A stretch of 59,982 nucleotides of DNA from Rufibacter psychrotolerans (GCF_016924645.1 NZ_JAFFJV010000010.1:1-59982), one strand, 5' to 3'; positions 34,139-43,472 are shown, counted from the stretch's first letter. Translations and numbers: made by a program. The notes: generated by a model not told the origin, from the sequence alone.

Positions 34139-34585
34139 TTATTTAAGCAGTTGGGCGGTGTGGTTCTTGGTGTCTACCTTGGTGATGAGGTCTTCAATGG
34201 TGCCTTGCTCATCAATGACAAAAGTGTAGCGCATGGTGCCCATGTACTTGCGGCCGTACATGCTTTTCTCCTGCCATACGCCGTATTTCTCCACAATTTG
34301 CTTGTCGGTATCGGCCAGGAGGGGGAAGGGCAGGTTGAACTTCTGGATGAACTTCTGGTGCGATTTCTCATCGTCTACGCTCACGCCCAGCACCACGTAG
34401 CCTTTGGCCAGCAGGGCCTTATGGTTGTCGCGCAGGTTGCAGGCCTGCGCCGTGCAGCCGGGGGTGTCATCTTTGGGGTAGAAGTAAAGCACTACCTTTT
34501 TGCCCCGGAAATCGCTCAATTTCACCAGGTGACCGTTCTGGTCTTTCGCCTCAAAGTCTGGGGCAGCATCACCTATCTTTAGCAT
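34139..34585 (-). CDS. bcp: Thioredoxin-dependent thiol peroxidase (Bcp/PrxQ)
   Basis: 148 aa, cytosolic peroxiredoxin that reduces H2O2 and organic hydroperoxides with thioredoxin. YFYPKDDTPGCTAQACNLRD contains the peroxidatic Cys and, five residues on, the resolving Cys of the PrxQ class. The family-typical VVLGVSVDDEKSHQKF and MGTMRYTFVIDEQG follow. Full length; monocistronic or leading into the transketolase unit. Confidence 0.95.
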   Translation of the reverse strand: MLKIGDAAPDFEAKDQNGHLVKLSDFRGKKVVLYFYPKDDTPGCTAQACNLRDNHKALLAKGYVVLGVSVDDEKSHQKFIQKFNLPFPLLADTDKQIVEKYGVWQEKSMYGRKYMGTMRYTFVIDEQGTIEDLITKVDTKNHTAQLLK

Positions 34586-34593
34586 GTTGTGTT

Positions 34594-34742
34594 GTGGTTG
34601 GTTGTTAGTAAGTAGTTGTGAGTGGTAAGTTATAGGTTGTCAGTCGTGCTTTATTCGTTTTCAGGCTAATTATATGAAAAAAGCCCCAAAGCAAACGGGG
34701 AGTTGTCAAGAAACTAACAATTAACAACTGACAACCAACCAC
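34594..34742. repeat. Inverted repeat with heptamer-like GTTG/TTAG filler
   Basis: GTGGTTGGTTGT (34594-34605) and its exact complement (34731-34742) flank a region of roughly 7-nt units such as GTAGTTG, TGAGTGG and TAAGTTA, with complementary units near the right end. A dispersed palindrome lies in the middle. Confidence 0.6.
34657..34696. repeat. Dispersed palindrome copy
   Basis: GTTTTCAGGCTAATTATATG, AAAAAAGCCCCAAAGC, between the M23 stop and the bcp start. Confidence 0.55.
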
Positions 34743-34748
34743 TAAGCC

Positions 34749-36665
34749 CTAGATTTTGGTGGTGTACACGGCTTCGTTGCCCATGGCGTCTTTCACGCGC
34801 AGCACCACATCGCCCTTCAAAGGTACGGTTTTATCCAGTTTCTCCGAGGTGAGCATAGAGGCCTTGTGTTCCCACTTGAGGAGCAGCCACTGGCCGTTCA
34901 CCTCGCAGGACCAGGACGCGATGCCCGACAGGTTGTCGCGGATGCGGAAGCTGATCTGGTTGGCCGATTTGCTGTTGAGCTTGATGGTAGGGGCCACGGT
35001 GTCGGTGAGCACTTTGAACTTGCCCAGGTCACGGGCCGAGAACGTGATGGCGTCGCCGTTCCAGGTGCCTCCCAGGAAACCGGCGCCCCGGCCCCAGCCC
35101 AGCGCGTACACCGCCGCCTTAGACTTGTCTGGGGGCAGCTTGGAAGGCCTGATGGTGACCTTGGCGGGTTGGAACAGCGTGGTCAAGGGGTTGTTGATGC
35201 TGAACACGTCCTGGGCGTCGCGCGAGACCTGCAGGATCAGGGTGTCGTACAGTGATTTTTCGGCGAAGGTGATGTCCAGGTACCGGTTAGAATACAGGTA
35301 CTCGGTATTGGGCGGCACCAGGTGGCTGAACGGGAAACGGGCTTTGATGCCGGCCACCTCGGCCGAGTCTGGCAGGCCCCCGATCATGTTGTACAGGTAC
35401 ACCGAGCCCGCGCTGGTGGTGTAGGAGGGAATCACAGCGTATTTGTAATTGCCGATGTACAGGTCAAGGTTGCGTGCTTCTTTGGCCGTGTCGGCCACCG
35501 TGATCTTCAGAATACTCTCCATTACTTCATGGCCTATCTTGGGGGTGGTTACCTTAGGCTGGGCCAGCACCTTGTAGGCACTGCTTTCGCCCTTGATGAA
35601 GAAGCGCACCTGCGACAGGTTCTTGTAAGAATCCACCAGATCGGCCACCACTTCATAGACCTGGCCTTCCTCCACCCTGAAGCGCCCGCGGTTCGCGTCA
35701 ATCTCGTAAATGGGCAGGGTGTTGCCGTCGGCGACGTACAGCCGCTGGAACGCCCGGTTGTTGAGTTTGAGCACCGGGAAGTTGATGTGCGCCGACACCT
35801 GCCGTTGCTTGTCAAAGGGCACCCCGTCAATGTTGTGGCGGTACACGGTTTCGCCGTTGATGCGCAGTTCCATGGCCTGCACGCCGTTGGAGTTGGCGGC
35901 GCCGTTGTACTGGTCAATGGCCTGAATCTCCAGCCCCAGCATACCCGCCGCCTGAATGGTATCAGCAATGGTATAGGTGCTGCCTTGCTTTACCGGGGTA
36001 AATTCGCGCCGCGCGTACTCGCCCTTCACGCGGGCATCAAGGCTCTGGGGGGTTAAGGCGAAGTTGTACACCGTGGGCGGAATCTGGTCCACCACCTCGG
36101 CGAAGCCGTAGCGCAGCGGGTTCAGGAGGTTGTCTTTGGTGTCACGTACCTCAAAGTGCAGGTGTGGGCCGCCAGAGCCGCCTGTGTTGCCGGAGAAAGC
36201 GATCACATCGCCCTTCTTCACCGGAAACTGGTTCTCGGTGAAGTACGCGTCCACGTCAAAGGCCTTTTTCTGGTACTGCAGCTGCAGCATGTAGTCGGCC
36301 AGGGCCGGGGCGAACTGGCTCAGGTGGGCGTACGTGGTCACCAAGCCGTTGGGGTGCGTCACATAGATGAGGTAGCCGTAGCCGTAGCTGGAAACCTTCA
36401 CGCGCGAGATATAGCCATCGCCGGCGGCGTACACCGGCAGGCCTATCTTGCCCTCGGTTTTGATGTCAATGCCGCCGTGGAAGTGGTTGGGCCTGATCTC
36501 GCCCATGCTGCCCGATAGAAAGTTCTGGGTGCCGGGTTTTATGGGAAATACAAACGGGTTGGCGGCAAACGGGGCCTGCTGGGTGGGCGGCGCCTGGGCG
36601 ACCGCTAACCCGCTGCTCCCCAGGAAAAAAGCCGCCAGGTACAGGCTGAAACTACTTAACTTCAA
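34749..36665 (-). CDS. Exported M23 family metallopeptidase
   Basis: 638 aa. Signal peptide 1-24 (LYLAAFFLGSSGLAVAQ). The LytM/M23 domain lies at about 45-180, with zinc ligands in RPNHFHGGIDI (HxxxD) and GGPHLHFEVRD (HxH), so it should be an active peptidoglycan endopeptidase. A long C-terminal extension (about 190-638) of beta-rich segments is of unknown function. The start is TTG 36665, inside the last 14 bp of the FAH gene; no ATG exists before the signal peptide. Probably co-transcribed with the FAH gene. Confidence 0.9.
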   Translation of the reverse strand: MKLSSFSLYLAAFFLGSSGLAVAQAPPTQQAPFAANPFVFPIKPGTQNFLSGSMGEIRPNHFHGGIDIKTEGKIGLPVYAAGDGYISRVKVSSYGYGYLIYVTHPNGLVTTYAHLSQFAPALADYMLQLQYQKKAFDVDAYFTENQFPVKKGDVIAFSGNTGGSGGPHLHFEVRDTKDNLLNPLRYGFAEVVDQIPPTVYNFALTPQSLDARVKGEYARREFTPVKQGSTYTIADTIQAAGMLGLEIQAIDQYNGAANSNGVQAMELRINGETVYRHNIDGVPFDKQRQVSAHINFPVLKLNNRAFQRLYVADGNTLPIYEIDANRGRFRVEEGQVYEVVADLVDSYKNLSQVRFFIKGESSAYKVLAQPKVTTPKIGHEVMESILKITVADTAKEARNLDLYIGNYKYAVIPSYTTSAGSVYLYNMIGGLPDSAEVAGIKARFPFSHLVPPNTEYLYSNRYLDITFAEKSLYDTLILQVSRDAQDVFSINNPLTTLFQPAKVTIRPSKLPPDKSKAAVYALGWGRGAGFLGGTWNGDAITFSARDLGKFKVLTDTVAPTIKLNSKSANQISFRIRDNLSGIASWSCEVNGQWLLLKWEHKASMLTSEKLDKTVPLKGDVVLRVKDAMGNEAVYTTKI

Positions 36666-37263
36666 AATTCAACAGGGTTTTGTCTTCAATAAACGCCTCT
36701 AACCGGTCTCCTATTTTAACGGGGCCTACCCCGGCCGGTGTGCCGGTAAAGATAAGGTCGCCTTTTTTGAGGGTGATGAACCGGGACATATACGCCAGGA
36801 TGGCGGAAAAGTCATGCAGCATCATGCCGGAATTTCCCTGTTGCTTCAGCTCGCCGTTCACCTTCAGCCCGAAATTGATGTTATCAAAGGCTGGGAACTC
36901 CTCTACGGGCAGGAAATCTGAGATAGGGGCGGAGCCGTTGAAGCCCTTGGCCAGGGTCCAGGGCAGGCCTTTGGCTTTGGCTTTGGATTGCAGGTCACGC
37001 GCGGTGAAGTCAATGCCAATGCCGATGGCGTCAAAATACTTGGCCGCAAACTTAGGTTGAATGTTCTTGCCTTCCTTGCTGATGCGCAGCACCAGTTCTA
37101 CCTCGTAATGGATATCTGAGCTGTAGTCTGGGTAGTAGAAAGGCTCATTGTTGCGCAGCACTGCGGTATCGGGCTTGAAGAAAATCACGGGCTCCTCGGG
37201 TACCTCGTTTTTCAGCTCGGCAATGTGTTCTGCGTAGTTACGTCCTATGGCTAGTATTTTCAT
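36652..37263 (-). CDS. Fumarylacetoacetate hydrolase family protein
   Basis: 203 aa, cytosolic. It has IGRNYAEHIAELKNEVPEEP with the FAH-type lid, FFKPDTAVL, YEVELVLRI (metal Glu residues), GIDFTARDLQ (metal Asp), and TGTPAGVGPVKIGD. Family members act as acylpyruvases or oxaloacetate decarboxylase-like enzymes in metabolite repair. It overlaps the M23 peptidase gene by 14 bp and is preceded by a near-perfect promoter. Confidence 0.93.
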   Translation of the reverse strand: MKILAIGRNYAEHIAELKNEVPEEPVIFFKPDTAVLRNNEPFYYPDYSSDIHYEVELVLRISKEGKNIQPKFAAKYFDAIGIGIDFTARDLQSKAKAKGLPWTLAKGFNGSAPISDFLPVEEFPAFDNINFGLKVNGELKQQGNSGMMLHDFSAILAYMSRFITLKKGDLIFTGTPAGVGPVKIGDRLEAFIEDKTLLNFEVK

Positions 37264-37279
37264 GCTGCTTTTTTGTTTT

Positions 37280-37311
37280 CAAAGATAGGGCTTTCTCTCT
37301 GCCGCCTCAAA
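37280..37311 (-). promoter_or_regulatory. Promoter of the FAH-M23 unit
   Basis: On the minus strand TTTG (37311-37308), a 20-bp spacer and TATCTTTG (37287-37280) match the Bacteroidota consensus exactly. Predicted start is about 10-12 nt before the FAH ATG. Confidence 0.85.
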
Positions 37312-37493
37312 CCAGAAAAAGGCTTGGGCGCTTAAAAATAAAATTGGCATGGAATTGTATAGATATAAAAATAGATTTGCGCCCGGATGTCCGAAGGCCT
37401 GCACTTTGTCTTGCATTCTTCGTATAGGTCAACTGTCCTGTACAGCTGCAAGAGCTCCGGCGGAATCTAGTTTTTGTACCACTTAACCTATCT

Positions 37494-38300
37494 ATGAAAA
37501 TGAGTAAGTTTAAAAATGCCCTGTTTGCCTTCACCGTTGTGCTGTTGGCGGGGTGTACCACTGTTCCTATCACCGGGCGGCGGCAACTGTCGTTGGTAAG
37601 TGACCAGGAAGTGATTGCCATGTCTTTCCAGGCCTATAACGAGACCTTAAAACAAAGCAAATTGTCTACCAACGCCTCCCAGACCGCCATGGTGAAGCGG
37701 GTGGGCCAGCGCATTCAGAGCGCGGTGGAGCGCTACATGGCCCAGAACGGCCTTTCTTCTCAACTGGAAGGCTACCAGTGGGAATTCAACCTGATTGACG
37801 ATCCTAACCAGCAGAACGCGTTTGCCATGGCGGGCGGGAAAACTGCCGTGTACACCGGTATTTTGCCCATTACGCAGAATGAGACCGGACTGGCCGTGGT
37901 CATGGGCCACGAGATTGCCCACGCCATTGCCAAGCACTCTAATGAGCGCATCAGCCAGCAGATGGCGCAGCAATACGGCGGGGCCGCCCTCGGGGCCGTG
38001 GTAGGCGCCCGGTCTGCCGCGGCCCAGGAGATTGCCAATACCGTCTACGGAATTGGAACCGGCGTAGGCTTACTGAAATACGGCCGCGACCAGGAATCGG
38101 AGGCCGATCACTTAGGCCTGATCTTCATGGCCATGGCTGGCTATAACCCCGAGAGTGCCATTTCCTTCTGGGAGCGCATGGCCGCTGCCGGCGGTGGTGG
38201 AACCCCTGAGTTCCTGAGCACCCACCCGTCCAACGAAACCCGCATCAACAACATCAGAAAGAACCTGCCTGAGGCGAAGAAATACTACGCAGCCCGTTAA
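37494..38300 (+). CDS. M48 family metalloprotease, lipoprotein
   Basis: 268 aa. Lipobox VVLLAGCTTVP (Cys near residue 21) then TGRRQLSLVS, typical of BepA/YfgC- and Oma1/LoiP-type outer-membrane-associated M48 enzymes. The zinc motif HEIAHAIAKHSNER (HExxH) and the third ligand Glu in DQESEADHLGL are intact, so it is probably active in periplasmic quality control of outer-membrane proteins. A 25-codon reading frame starts 3 bp after its stop. Confidence 0.93.
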   Translation: MKMSKFKNALFAFTVVLLAGCTTVPITGRRQLSLVSDQEVIAMSFQAYNETLKQSKLSTNASQTAMVKRVGQRIQSAVERYMAQNGLSSQLEGYQWEFNLIDDPNQQNAFAMAGGKTAVYTGILPITQNETGLAVVMGHEIAHAIAKHSNERISQQMAQQYGGAALGAVVGARSAAAQEIANTVYGIGTGVGLLKYGRDQESEADHLGLIFMAMAGYNPESAISFWERMAAAGGGGTPEFLSTHPSNETRINNIRKNLPEAKKYYAAR

Positions 38301-38303
38301 GCC

Positions 38304-38381
38304 ATGAAAGCAAGAACAAAATGGTTTGTGTTCGGTGCCGTTTTAATGGCCCTTTTGCTGAAATCTGATAAGGCCAGGTAA
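38304..38381 (+). CDS. Possible 25-aa small membrane protein
   Basis: ATG 38304 is 3 bp after the M48 stop and gives a basic start (MKARTK), a hydrophobic stretch (WFVFGAVLMALLL) and a charged end (KSDKAR). This resembles a single-pass micro-protein and could be translated by coupling. With only 25 codons it may be chance. Confidence 0.35.
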   Translation: MKARTKWFVFGAVLMALLLKSDKAR

Positions 38382-38391
38382 AAGGCCTCTC

Positions 38392-38433
38392 GCTTTAGTT
38401 TCTCACCTGTTTTTTGAAATTTAGGTCCAAAAC
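38392..38433. repeat. Diverged dispersed palindrome copy
   Basis: CTTTAGTTTCTCACCTGTTT, TTTG, AAATTTAGGTCCAAAAC. It merges with the following terminator stem. Confidence 0.5.
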
Positions 38434-38474
38434 AGGAACGCCCCTTCTCTTGAAGGGGCGTTCCTGTTTTGGAC
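38425..38474 (+). terminator. Strong hairpin after the M48 gene
   Basis: GTCCAAAACAGGAACGCCCC and its complement form a stem of about 22 bp with a short loop. It overlaps the palindrome copy before it. Confidence 0.88.
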
Positions 38475-38993
38475 TTATTGGTTTTATTCATCTAAATGAA
38501 GGCTGCCCAGGGTGTCTCACGTGCGTGCTAAAGAAAAATGCATGCATTCAATGCTATATTTAAAAATAAAAATATATTTTAGTACAATACCATTTTAAAT
38601 TTTCTTGTAAAATAGGCCAGTTTTGGCAGATTTATACGGAAAGTAGCGACTACTTTCCTTTAAGGGTTGTAATCGCCCTGAAACTGTTATAATATTGTGT
38701 TTGGATGTAACTCATCACATTCCTAGTGCTTTAAACTTTCCTTTTTAGATGTAAATGTTGCGTTTGTAAAGAAGAAAAGTGTGCCTAGGGTAATTCTATT
38801 GCAGTAAAATCAGTGTTTACCAACCTTAGATGGTGTTATTACTAGGTTTTGCTGTGATAAACCCATGTGTGCATTTGACCAACGGCACCATAGAACTTCA
38901 AAGAGTTAAGATAGAATGGACCTGAACCTCACTTAAAGCTTACCTCCCGGGCAGATACAAACAACAATTAATTTTAAACATAACTCATACTCT
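38475..38993. other. AT-rich 520-bp leader before the T9SS cargo gene
   Basis: No gene or RNA recognised. AT-rich blocks such as ATTTAAAAATAAAAATAT (near 38560) contrast with the core. No TAnnTTTG box with proper spacing was found upstream of 38994. A long regulatory 5' region is possible. Confidence 0.45.
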
Positions 38994-41900
38994 ATGCAAA
39001 TTTCTACTTCTAGTAAGACGCTGGTCACTAAAACCAGTTTGCTCTTTTTGCTTTTGCTATGTTCCTTTTCTTTTGCTGTATTCGGGCAAAATGGTGCGGT
39101 TTATTCCTACCATGGGCTTGAGCGGGATTACAGGGATATTTATAAGAATGACAAGTTTCCTGCATTTATCATCGTGGGGGACTTTACAACCTATGGCGGT
39201 AAACCACTAAAAGGGGTAGCTGTTTTAGGTAACTCTGCCGTTGATGAGCAACCTGTCTCTGACTTTAATCCCGGAACCGGGTTAAACGGGGCTGGTTATG
39301 CCGCCATTGAGTATAAGCAAGGCTTTTTGATTGCGGGTGATTTTACAGCCTATAATGATACCCTGGCAAACAGGTTGGTGGTTGTAAAAGCAAATGGAAG
39401 TATAGATAAATCATTCAATGCTGGTTCTGGTGCTAATGGGGCTATCAGAGATGTGGTTATACCCCCAGGTTCTTCTAAGGTCATCCTGGTAGGTGAATTT
39501 ACTACCTATAATGGCAAGCCTGCCAAAGGGATTGCCCGGATCAACGCAGATGGTAGCCTGGATGAAACGTTTAATTCGGGTGAAGGCGCAAACGGAAGCA
39601 TTTTCACCATAGAATACATTTCCGGCGAGAAACTTTATATCGGGGGTGACTTTACTTCTTATAATGGTACCAACATTAACCGTATTGCCAGAATAAATTT
39701 TGACGGAAGCTTAGATGGAACCTTTGATCCAGCAGGAGGCGCCAATGGACCAGTCTATGTAATAAAATCAGGAGGCGATGGACTGTTTGTAGGAGGTGAC
39801 TTTACCACATTTAATGGTGAAAGTAGAAACAGATTCGCCAATATAAACAATCTGGGAGCACTGTCAGATAAATACGCAGGCACTGGATTCCAAAGTGCTG
39901 TCCGCGCGATCACTAACGGGTACTATACTACGTATGTAGGCGGTCATTTTGGTTTTGCTACCATTGAGGAAGGAGGTTTTGTAGGTAGTGCTGGAGGTCT
40001 AGGAGTAGAGTATGATGCAGTATACCAGTTAACTCCTTTTGGCTACTCTGGAGCCAGGGGGGCAGGGAAGCAGCATGGAAGCGCCTTCTTTGGCGTAATG
40101 GAAAGCGGTTTTTCTATTGAGCTAGACCAGGTTAGCCCATCTGTTGTAAAACCCGGAGATAAAGTTAAAGTCTGGATCTCATACGGAGGTCCTGCTGGAC
40201 CAAACAATTATTTTGAAGTAAAGGTGAACGGCGCAATAGTTGCCTTTAAAAAGATAGCAGACTTACCAGAATCTTATGAGATTGAATTTGTGGCCCCCCT
40301 TGAAAATGGTTTTTATAACGTAACGGTAGATGCAGTAGAAAGCGCGTCTGGGAGTCCTGGCACTGGCTGGCCTGTGGCAAGCCAGAGAAACATTGATAGA
40401 GGGGAGGATAATTTACAAGTGGCGCCTACAGAGTGGACAGGTTCCAGGTCTACTGCTTTTGGAGACGCTGGCAACTGGTCCCTTGGGTTACCCAATGAGA
40501 ATACAGACGTAATCATTAAAAGTGCTACAAGGTATCCGGTTTTAAACAGTGGAACCTTCAATGCCCGAAACTTCCTGATTAACCAGGGAGCATCCTTTAC
40601 GCTTGCTACCGGAGGTACCTTAAACGTAAGAAAGAATTTTTCTAACAATGGTGTTTATGTAGATGAGAACGGAGTCTTAACGGTAGGTACCATAGGAGGA
40701 AGTTCTTTAACTCAGTTTAACAACTTCACTGTGAGCAGTACAGGAGCTGAGTTGGCGGGACCAGTCGCTATTGCAGGGGTGCTGACCTTGAAGGGAGATC
40801 TAAAAACCAACAACCAAACCCTGATGCTCCTTTCCAATGAGAATGGCACCGCGTATGTTAACAATGCCGGGGGGGAAGTAGAAGGAACTGCTTCCATGGA
40901 GCGCCAGATTGATGATAAATTCAACGTAGGGCCTGGCTATCGTCACTTCTCTTCGCCGGTTAAGAACACAACGGTTAGCAGCTTAGCGGCAGACGGTTAC
41001 GCTCCAATGGTGAACCCCGCTTACAATACTGCCCCTAACCCCTATACAGTGAAGCCTTTCCCCACCATATTTGGCTATGATGAAAGCAGGTTGTCTTCTA
41101 CAAACGCTACTACCAGCGCCTTTGATTTCGGTTGGAGTTCTCCAGCTTCGCTTTCCTCCGCTTTAGAACCAGGCAAAGGATATTCTGTTAATATTCCGGC
41201 CACGGCAAAAGTAACCCTTAGCGGAGAGTTAAACTCAGGCACTATCTCCGTATCTGGTCTCGGAAACCAGCAGGTTGGGTCTGCTTCTGGCTGGCACTTG
41301 CTGGGCAACCCTTACCCTTCCCCCATAGATTGGACAAAAATTATCCTCCCTTCAGGTATTGGCAATGCCGTTTACGTGTATAGGTCTTCTGGCCGATACA
41401 TTGGATCGTATGCTACCTATGTTAATGGAGTAGGTGACGCTGATGCCCGGTACATTGCCCCTATGCAAGGCTTCTTTGTCCGTGCCACCGCAAACAACCA
41501 GACTTTTACCTTTAGTAACGATGCAAGGGTCTACAATGTCAAAACCAACCTTTATAGAACCGGCGGAGACCTGCGCCCTCAACTGCAGTTGAACCTGAAG
41601 AATTCTTCTGATCTGGCAGATGAACTGTATGTGTATTTTGAGGAGAATGTACCCGCCACGGTAGACGGGAAATATGATGCCTTTAAGGTATTGACCTATA
41701 ACTTTGACCGACCCACCTTGTTTGCCCGGTTAGGCAAGGAGCCGCTCTCCATTAAAGGCCTGCCATTGAATAACGCCGTTCAGACATTGCCGCTTGAGTT
41801 GTATGTGCCGGCTAATGGAACGTACACCTTCTCGGTGGCTAAAATGGTCAATTTCTCTTCTAATGCGCAGGTGCAGTTAATTGACCTGGAAAAAAGCCAG

Positions 41901-42284
41901 ACCTATGATTTGAGCAACGGTAAAGAGGTAAGTGTGCAGTTAACCACAACCACAACTCCTGGCCGCTATGTGCTGAGATTTACCGCCGTAAAAGGAGGAC
42001 CTCTAAGCGCCGGAGAAGAGTTGGAGAGTGAGCAATTGCAAGTTTACCCTAACCCTGCCACTGGTGATGTAAACCTGTTGTATTCTAATGTTAAAGCTTC
42101 TTCTGAGCCGGTACAGGTAGTAATCTTTAATTCCCTGGGCCAACAGGTGTTAACCAGAACCCTTAAAGGAGCCGAAGTGCAAGCAGGAGTTAAGTTAGCA
42201 ACCGCAGGTTTTGCCCCGGGCGTTTACCACGTGAAAGTCAGCTCACAGGGTAAAATCCACACCAAAAAATTAGTGCTTCAATAG
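38994..42284 (+). CDS. T9SS cargo: delta-60 repeat surface protein
   Basis: 1096 aa. Signal peptide 1-32 (LLFLLLLCSFSFAVFGQ). Four to five delta-60-like propeller repeats lie at about 45-290 (IAGDFTAYNDTLANRLVVV, VGEFTTYNGKPAKGIARIN, IGGDFTSYNGTNINRIARIN), then an Ig-like stretch (about 375-460), a long autotransporter-like beta region and a C-terminal type A T9SS sorting domain (about 1020-1096: LQVYPNPATGDVNLLY, FNSLGQQVLTRTL, GVYHVKVSSQGK). It should be secreted by the type IX system and anchored or released at the surface. Moderate GC and an AT-rich leader set it apart from its neighbours. Confidence 0.92.
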   Translation: MQISTSSKTLVTKTSLLFLLLLCSFSFAVFGQNGAVYSYHGLERDYRDIYKNDKFPAFIIVGDFTTYGGKPLKGVAVLGNSAVDEQPVSDFNPGTGLNGAGYAAIEYKQGFLIAGDFTAYNDTLANRLVVVKANGSIDKSFNAGSGANGAIRDVVIPPGSSKVILVGEFTTYNGKPAKGIARINADGSLDETFNSGEGANGSIFTIEYISGEKLYIGGDFTSYNGTNINRIARINFDGSLDGTFDPAGGANGPVYVIKSGGDGLFVGGDFTTFNGESRNRFANINNLGALSDKYAGTGFQSAVRAITNGYYTTYVGGHFGFATIEEGGFVGSAGGLGVEYDAVYQLTPFGYSGARGAGKQHGSAFFGVMESGFSIELDQVSPSVVKPGDKVKVWISYGGPAGPNNYFEVKVNGAIVAFKKIADLPESYEIEFVAPLENGFYNVTVDAVESASGSPGTGWPVASQRNIDRGEDNLQVAPTEWTGSRSTAFGDAGNWSLGLPNENTDVIIKSATRYPVLNSGTFNARNFLINQGASFTLATGGTLNVRKNFSNNGVYVDENGVLTVGTIGGSSLTQFNNFTVSSTGAELAGPVAIAGVLTLKGDLKTNNQTLMLLSNENGTAYVNNAGGEVEGTASMERQIDDKFNVGPGYRHFSSPVKNTTVSSLAADGYAPMVNPAYNTAPNPYTVKPFPTIFGYDESRLSSTNATTSAFDFGWSSPASLSSALEPGKGYSVNIPATAKVTLSGELNSGTISVSGLGNQQVGSASGWHLLGNPYPSPIDWTKIILPSGIGNAVYVYRSSGRYIGSYATYVNGVGDADARYIAPMQGFFVRATANNQTFTFSNDARVYNVKTNLYRTGGDLRPQLQLNLKNSSDLADELYVYFEENVPATVDGKYDAFKVLTYNFDRPTLFARLGKEPLSIKGLPLNNAVQTLPLELYVPANGTYTFSVAKMVNFSSNAQVQLIDLEKSQTYDLSNGKEVSVQLTTTTTPGRYVLRFTAVKGGPLSAGEELESEQLQVYPNPATGDVNLLYSNVKASSEPVQVVIFNSLGQQVLTRTLKGAEVQAGVKLATAGFAPGVYHVKVSSQGKIHTKKLVLQ

Positions 42285-42293
42285 TAAAGTAAA

Positions 42294-42324
42294 GCAGGCG
42301 CATCCGTGCGATGGGTGCGCCTGC
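42294..42324 (+). terminator. Hairpin after the T9SS cargo gene
   Basis: GCAGGCGCA / TGCGCCTGC, 9-bp stem without a strong T run; may attenuate read-through into the PID-CTERM gene rather than stop it. Confidence 0.6.
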
Positions 42325-42359
42325 CATACCTTTTAGTAAATCATAAGAACTACTCTTAC

Positions 42360-42611
42360 ATGAAAAAATATACTTCTACACTAGTGAAATCATGCTGCCT
42401 GGCCGCAGCATACATCTTATTTGCTGCATCCATAGCTTTTGCGCAGTTGCCAGGAAGTGGAGGGCCCCAACCTCAGGAGGAAGAGGAGGAAGATAACACC
42501 CCTCCGCCTACCGGCGTACCCATTGATGGCGGGGCTAGTTTACTCCTGGCTGCCGGTGCCGGGTATGGCATTAAAATGTTGCGCGATAGACGGAACGCCC
42601 GAAAGCAATAA
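42360..42611 (+). CDS. PID-CTERM sorting-signal protein, putative exosortase substrate
   Basis: 83 aa. Signal peptide 1-29 (ending SIAFAQ), a short Pro/acidic linker (PQPQEEEEEDNTPPP), then the tripartite C-terminal signal: PIDGGASLLLA motif, hydrophobic helix (LLLAAGAGYGIKM) and basic tail RDRRNARK. This matches the PID-CTERM sorting type known in Bacteroidota. The mature protein would be only about 30 residues. It lies upstream of an exosortase gene, its presumed processing enzyme. Confidence 0.85.
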   Translation: MKKYTSTLVKSCCLAAAYILFAASIAFAQLPGSGGPQPQEEEEEDNTPPPTGVPIDGGASLLLAAGAGYGIKMLRDRRNARKQ

Positions 42612-42647
42612 GTCACAAAGCAAAGGCTTTTGAGTTTGTAATCCTTT

Positions 42648-43472
42648 ATGTCTATCGTTTCAACCATACAAGGCAAAGAAGAAAAGACCGATAAAAGCGT
42701 GATGGTGTGGGCCGCCCTGAATGGGTGGTCCATGTTCATTTTAAGCTACCTCGGTATTTACCTGCTTGCCCAGGCAGCCTCTGTTTTGGTGGCCAGTCTC
42801 GCCTTCGGGATTAATACCACGTTGCATTTTGACCAATTGGAGTTTCTACTGCAGGGAAAGACCTGGACCCCACGTAGTGTGGTTCCGGTCTTTCTTGCTT
42901 CCCCTGTTCTGGCCTTTGTGCTGGGCATGATTTCGCTTAGATGCTTGGTGAGCCTAGAGACAAAGGGCACTGTCTGGAAACAGTTCTTCTTTTGGGGTTT
43001 TCTGCATGGAATGAACCTAAGCATAGGCACGCTTATCAGTGGGGCAGTCACGAATGACGGAATCTGGTACTCCCTGCGCTGGCTATCTTTCCCTGACCCC
43101 CTGATCTACGGGTTAGCTGGTCTCGCATTTTTCATCCTTTTAGGAATTGGGTACTTGGGTTGTGTCTTGCTTTTCATGAGCTGTGATTCCCTTACCCTTA
43201 TGAAGGAGAGCAACCGGCCGCTTTTGTTGAAGGGCATGTTATTGCTCCCTTGGTTCTTTGGGTCTGTTGCTATCTTTTTATTGAAAGACTCACTCTCCAA
43301 CTATGATGCAGTGCTTTTAGGGAGTTTTTTATTGCTGCTGCTGCCTATCTATTCCAGAGGAAAGACCATGTTGGTGAATGACAACGTGATCGCCCCGCGC
43401 AGAACTTTTATTGCGTGGGAAATAGTGATTGCGGTGGTGGTATTAAGCCTCATGATAAAAATCTTCCTTTAA
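42648..43472 (+). CDS. Polytopic membrane protein of the exosortase locus
   Basis: 274 aa, about seven predicted membrane helices (near 28-52, 76-97, 108-128, 150-175, 190-208, 220-235, 252-272). I do not recognise a family. A conserved-looking HGMNLSIGTLISGA segment near residue 123 may be functional. It lies 36 bp after the PID-CTERM gene and before the exosortase on the same strand, so a role in export or processing of the small protein is possible but unproved. Confidence 0.7.
   Translation: MSIVSTIQGKEEKTDKSVMVWAALNGWSMFILSYLGIYLLAQAASVLVASLAFGINTTLHFDQLEFLLQGKTWTPRSVVPVFLASPVLAFVLGMISLRCLVSLETKGTVWKQFFFWGFLHGMNLSIGTLISGAVTNDGIWYSLRWLSFPDPLIYGLAGLAFFILLGIGYLGCVLLFMSCDSLTLMKESNRPLLLKGMLLLPWFFGSVAIFLLKDSLSNYDAVLLGSFLLLLLPIYSRGKTMLVNDNVIAPRRTFIAWEIVIAVVVLSLMIKIFL

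Noticed and set aside
34594..34742. Insertion-sequence remnant
   Set aside because: The inverted ends enclose only repeat filler with no transposase fragment.
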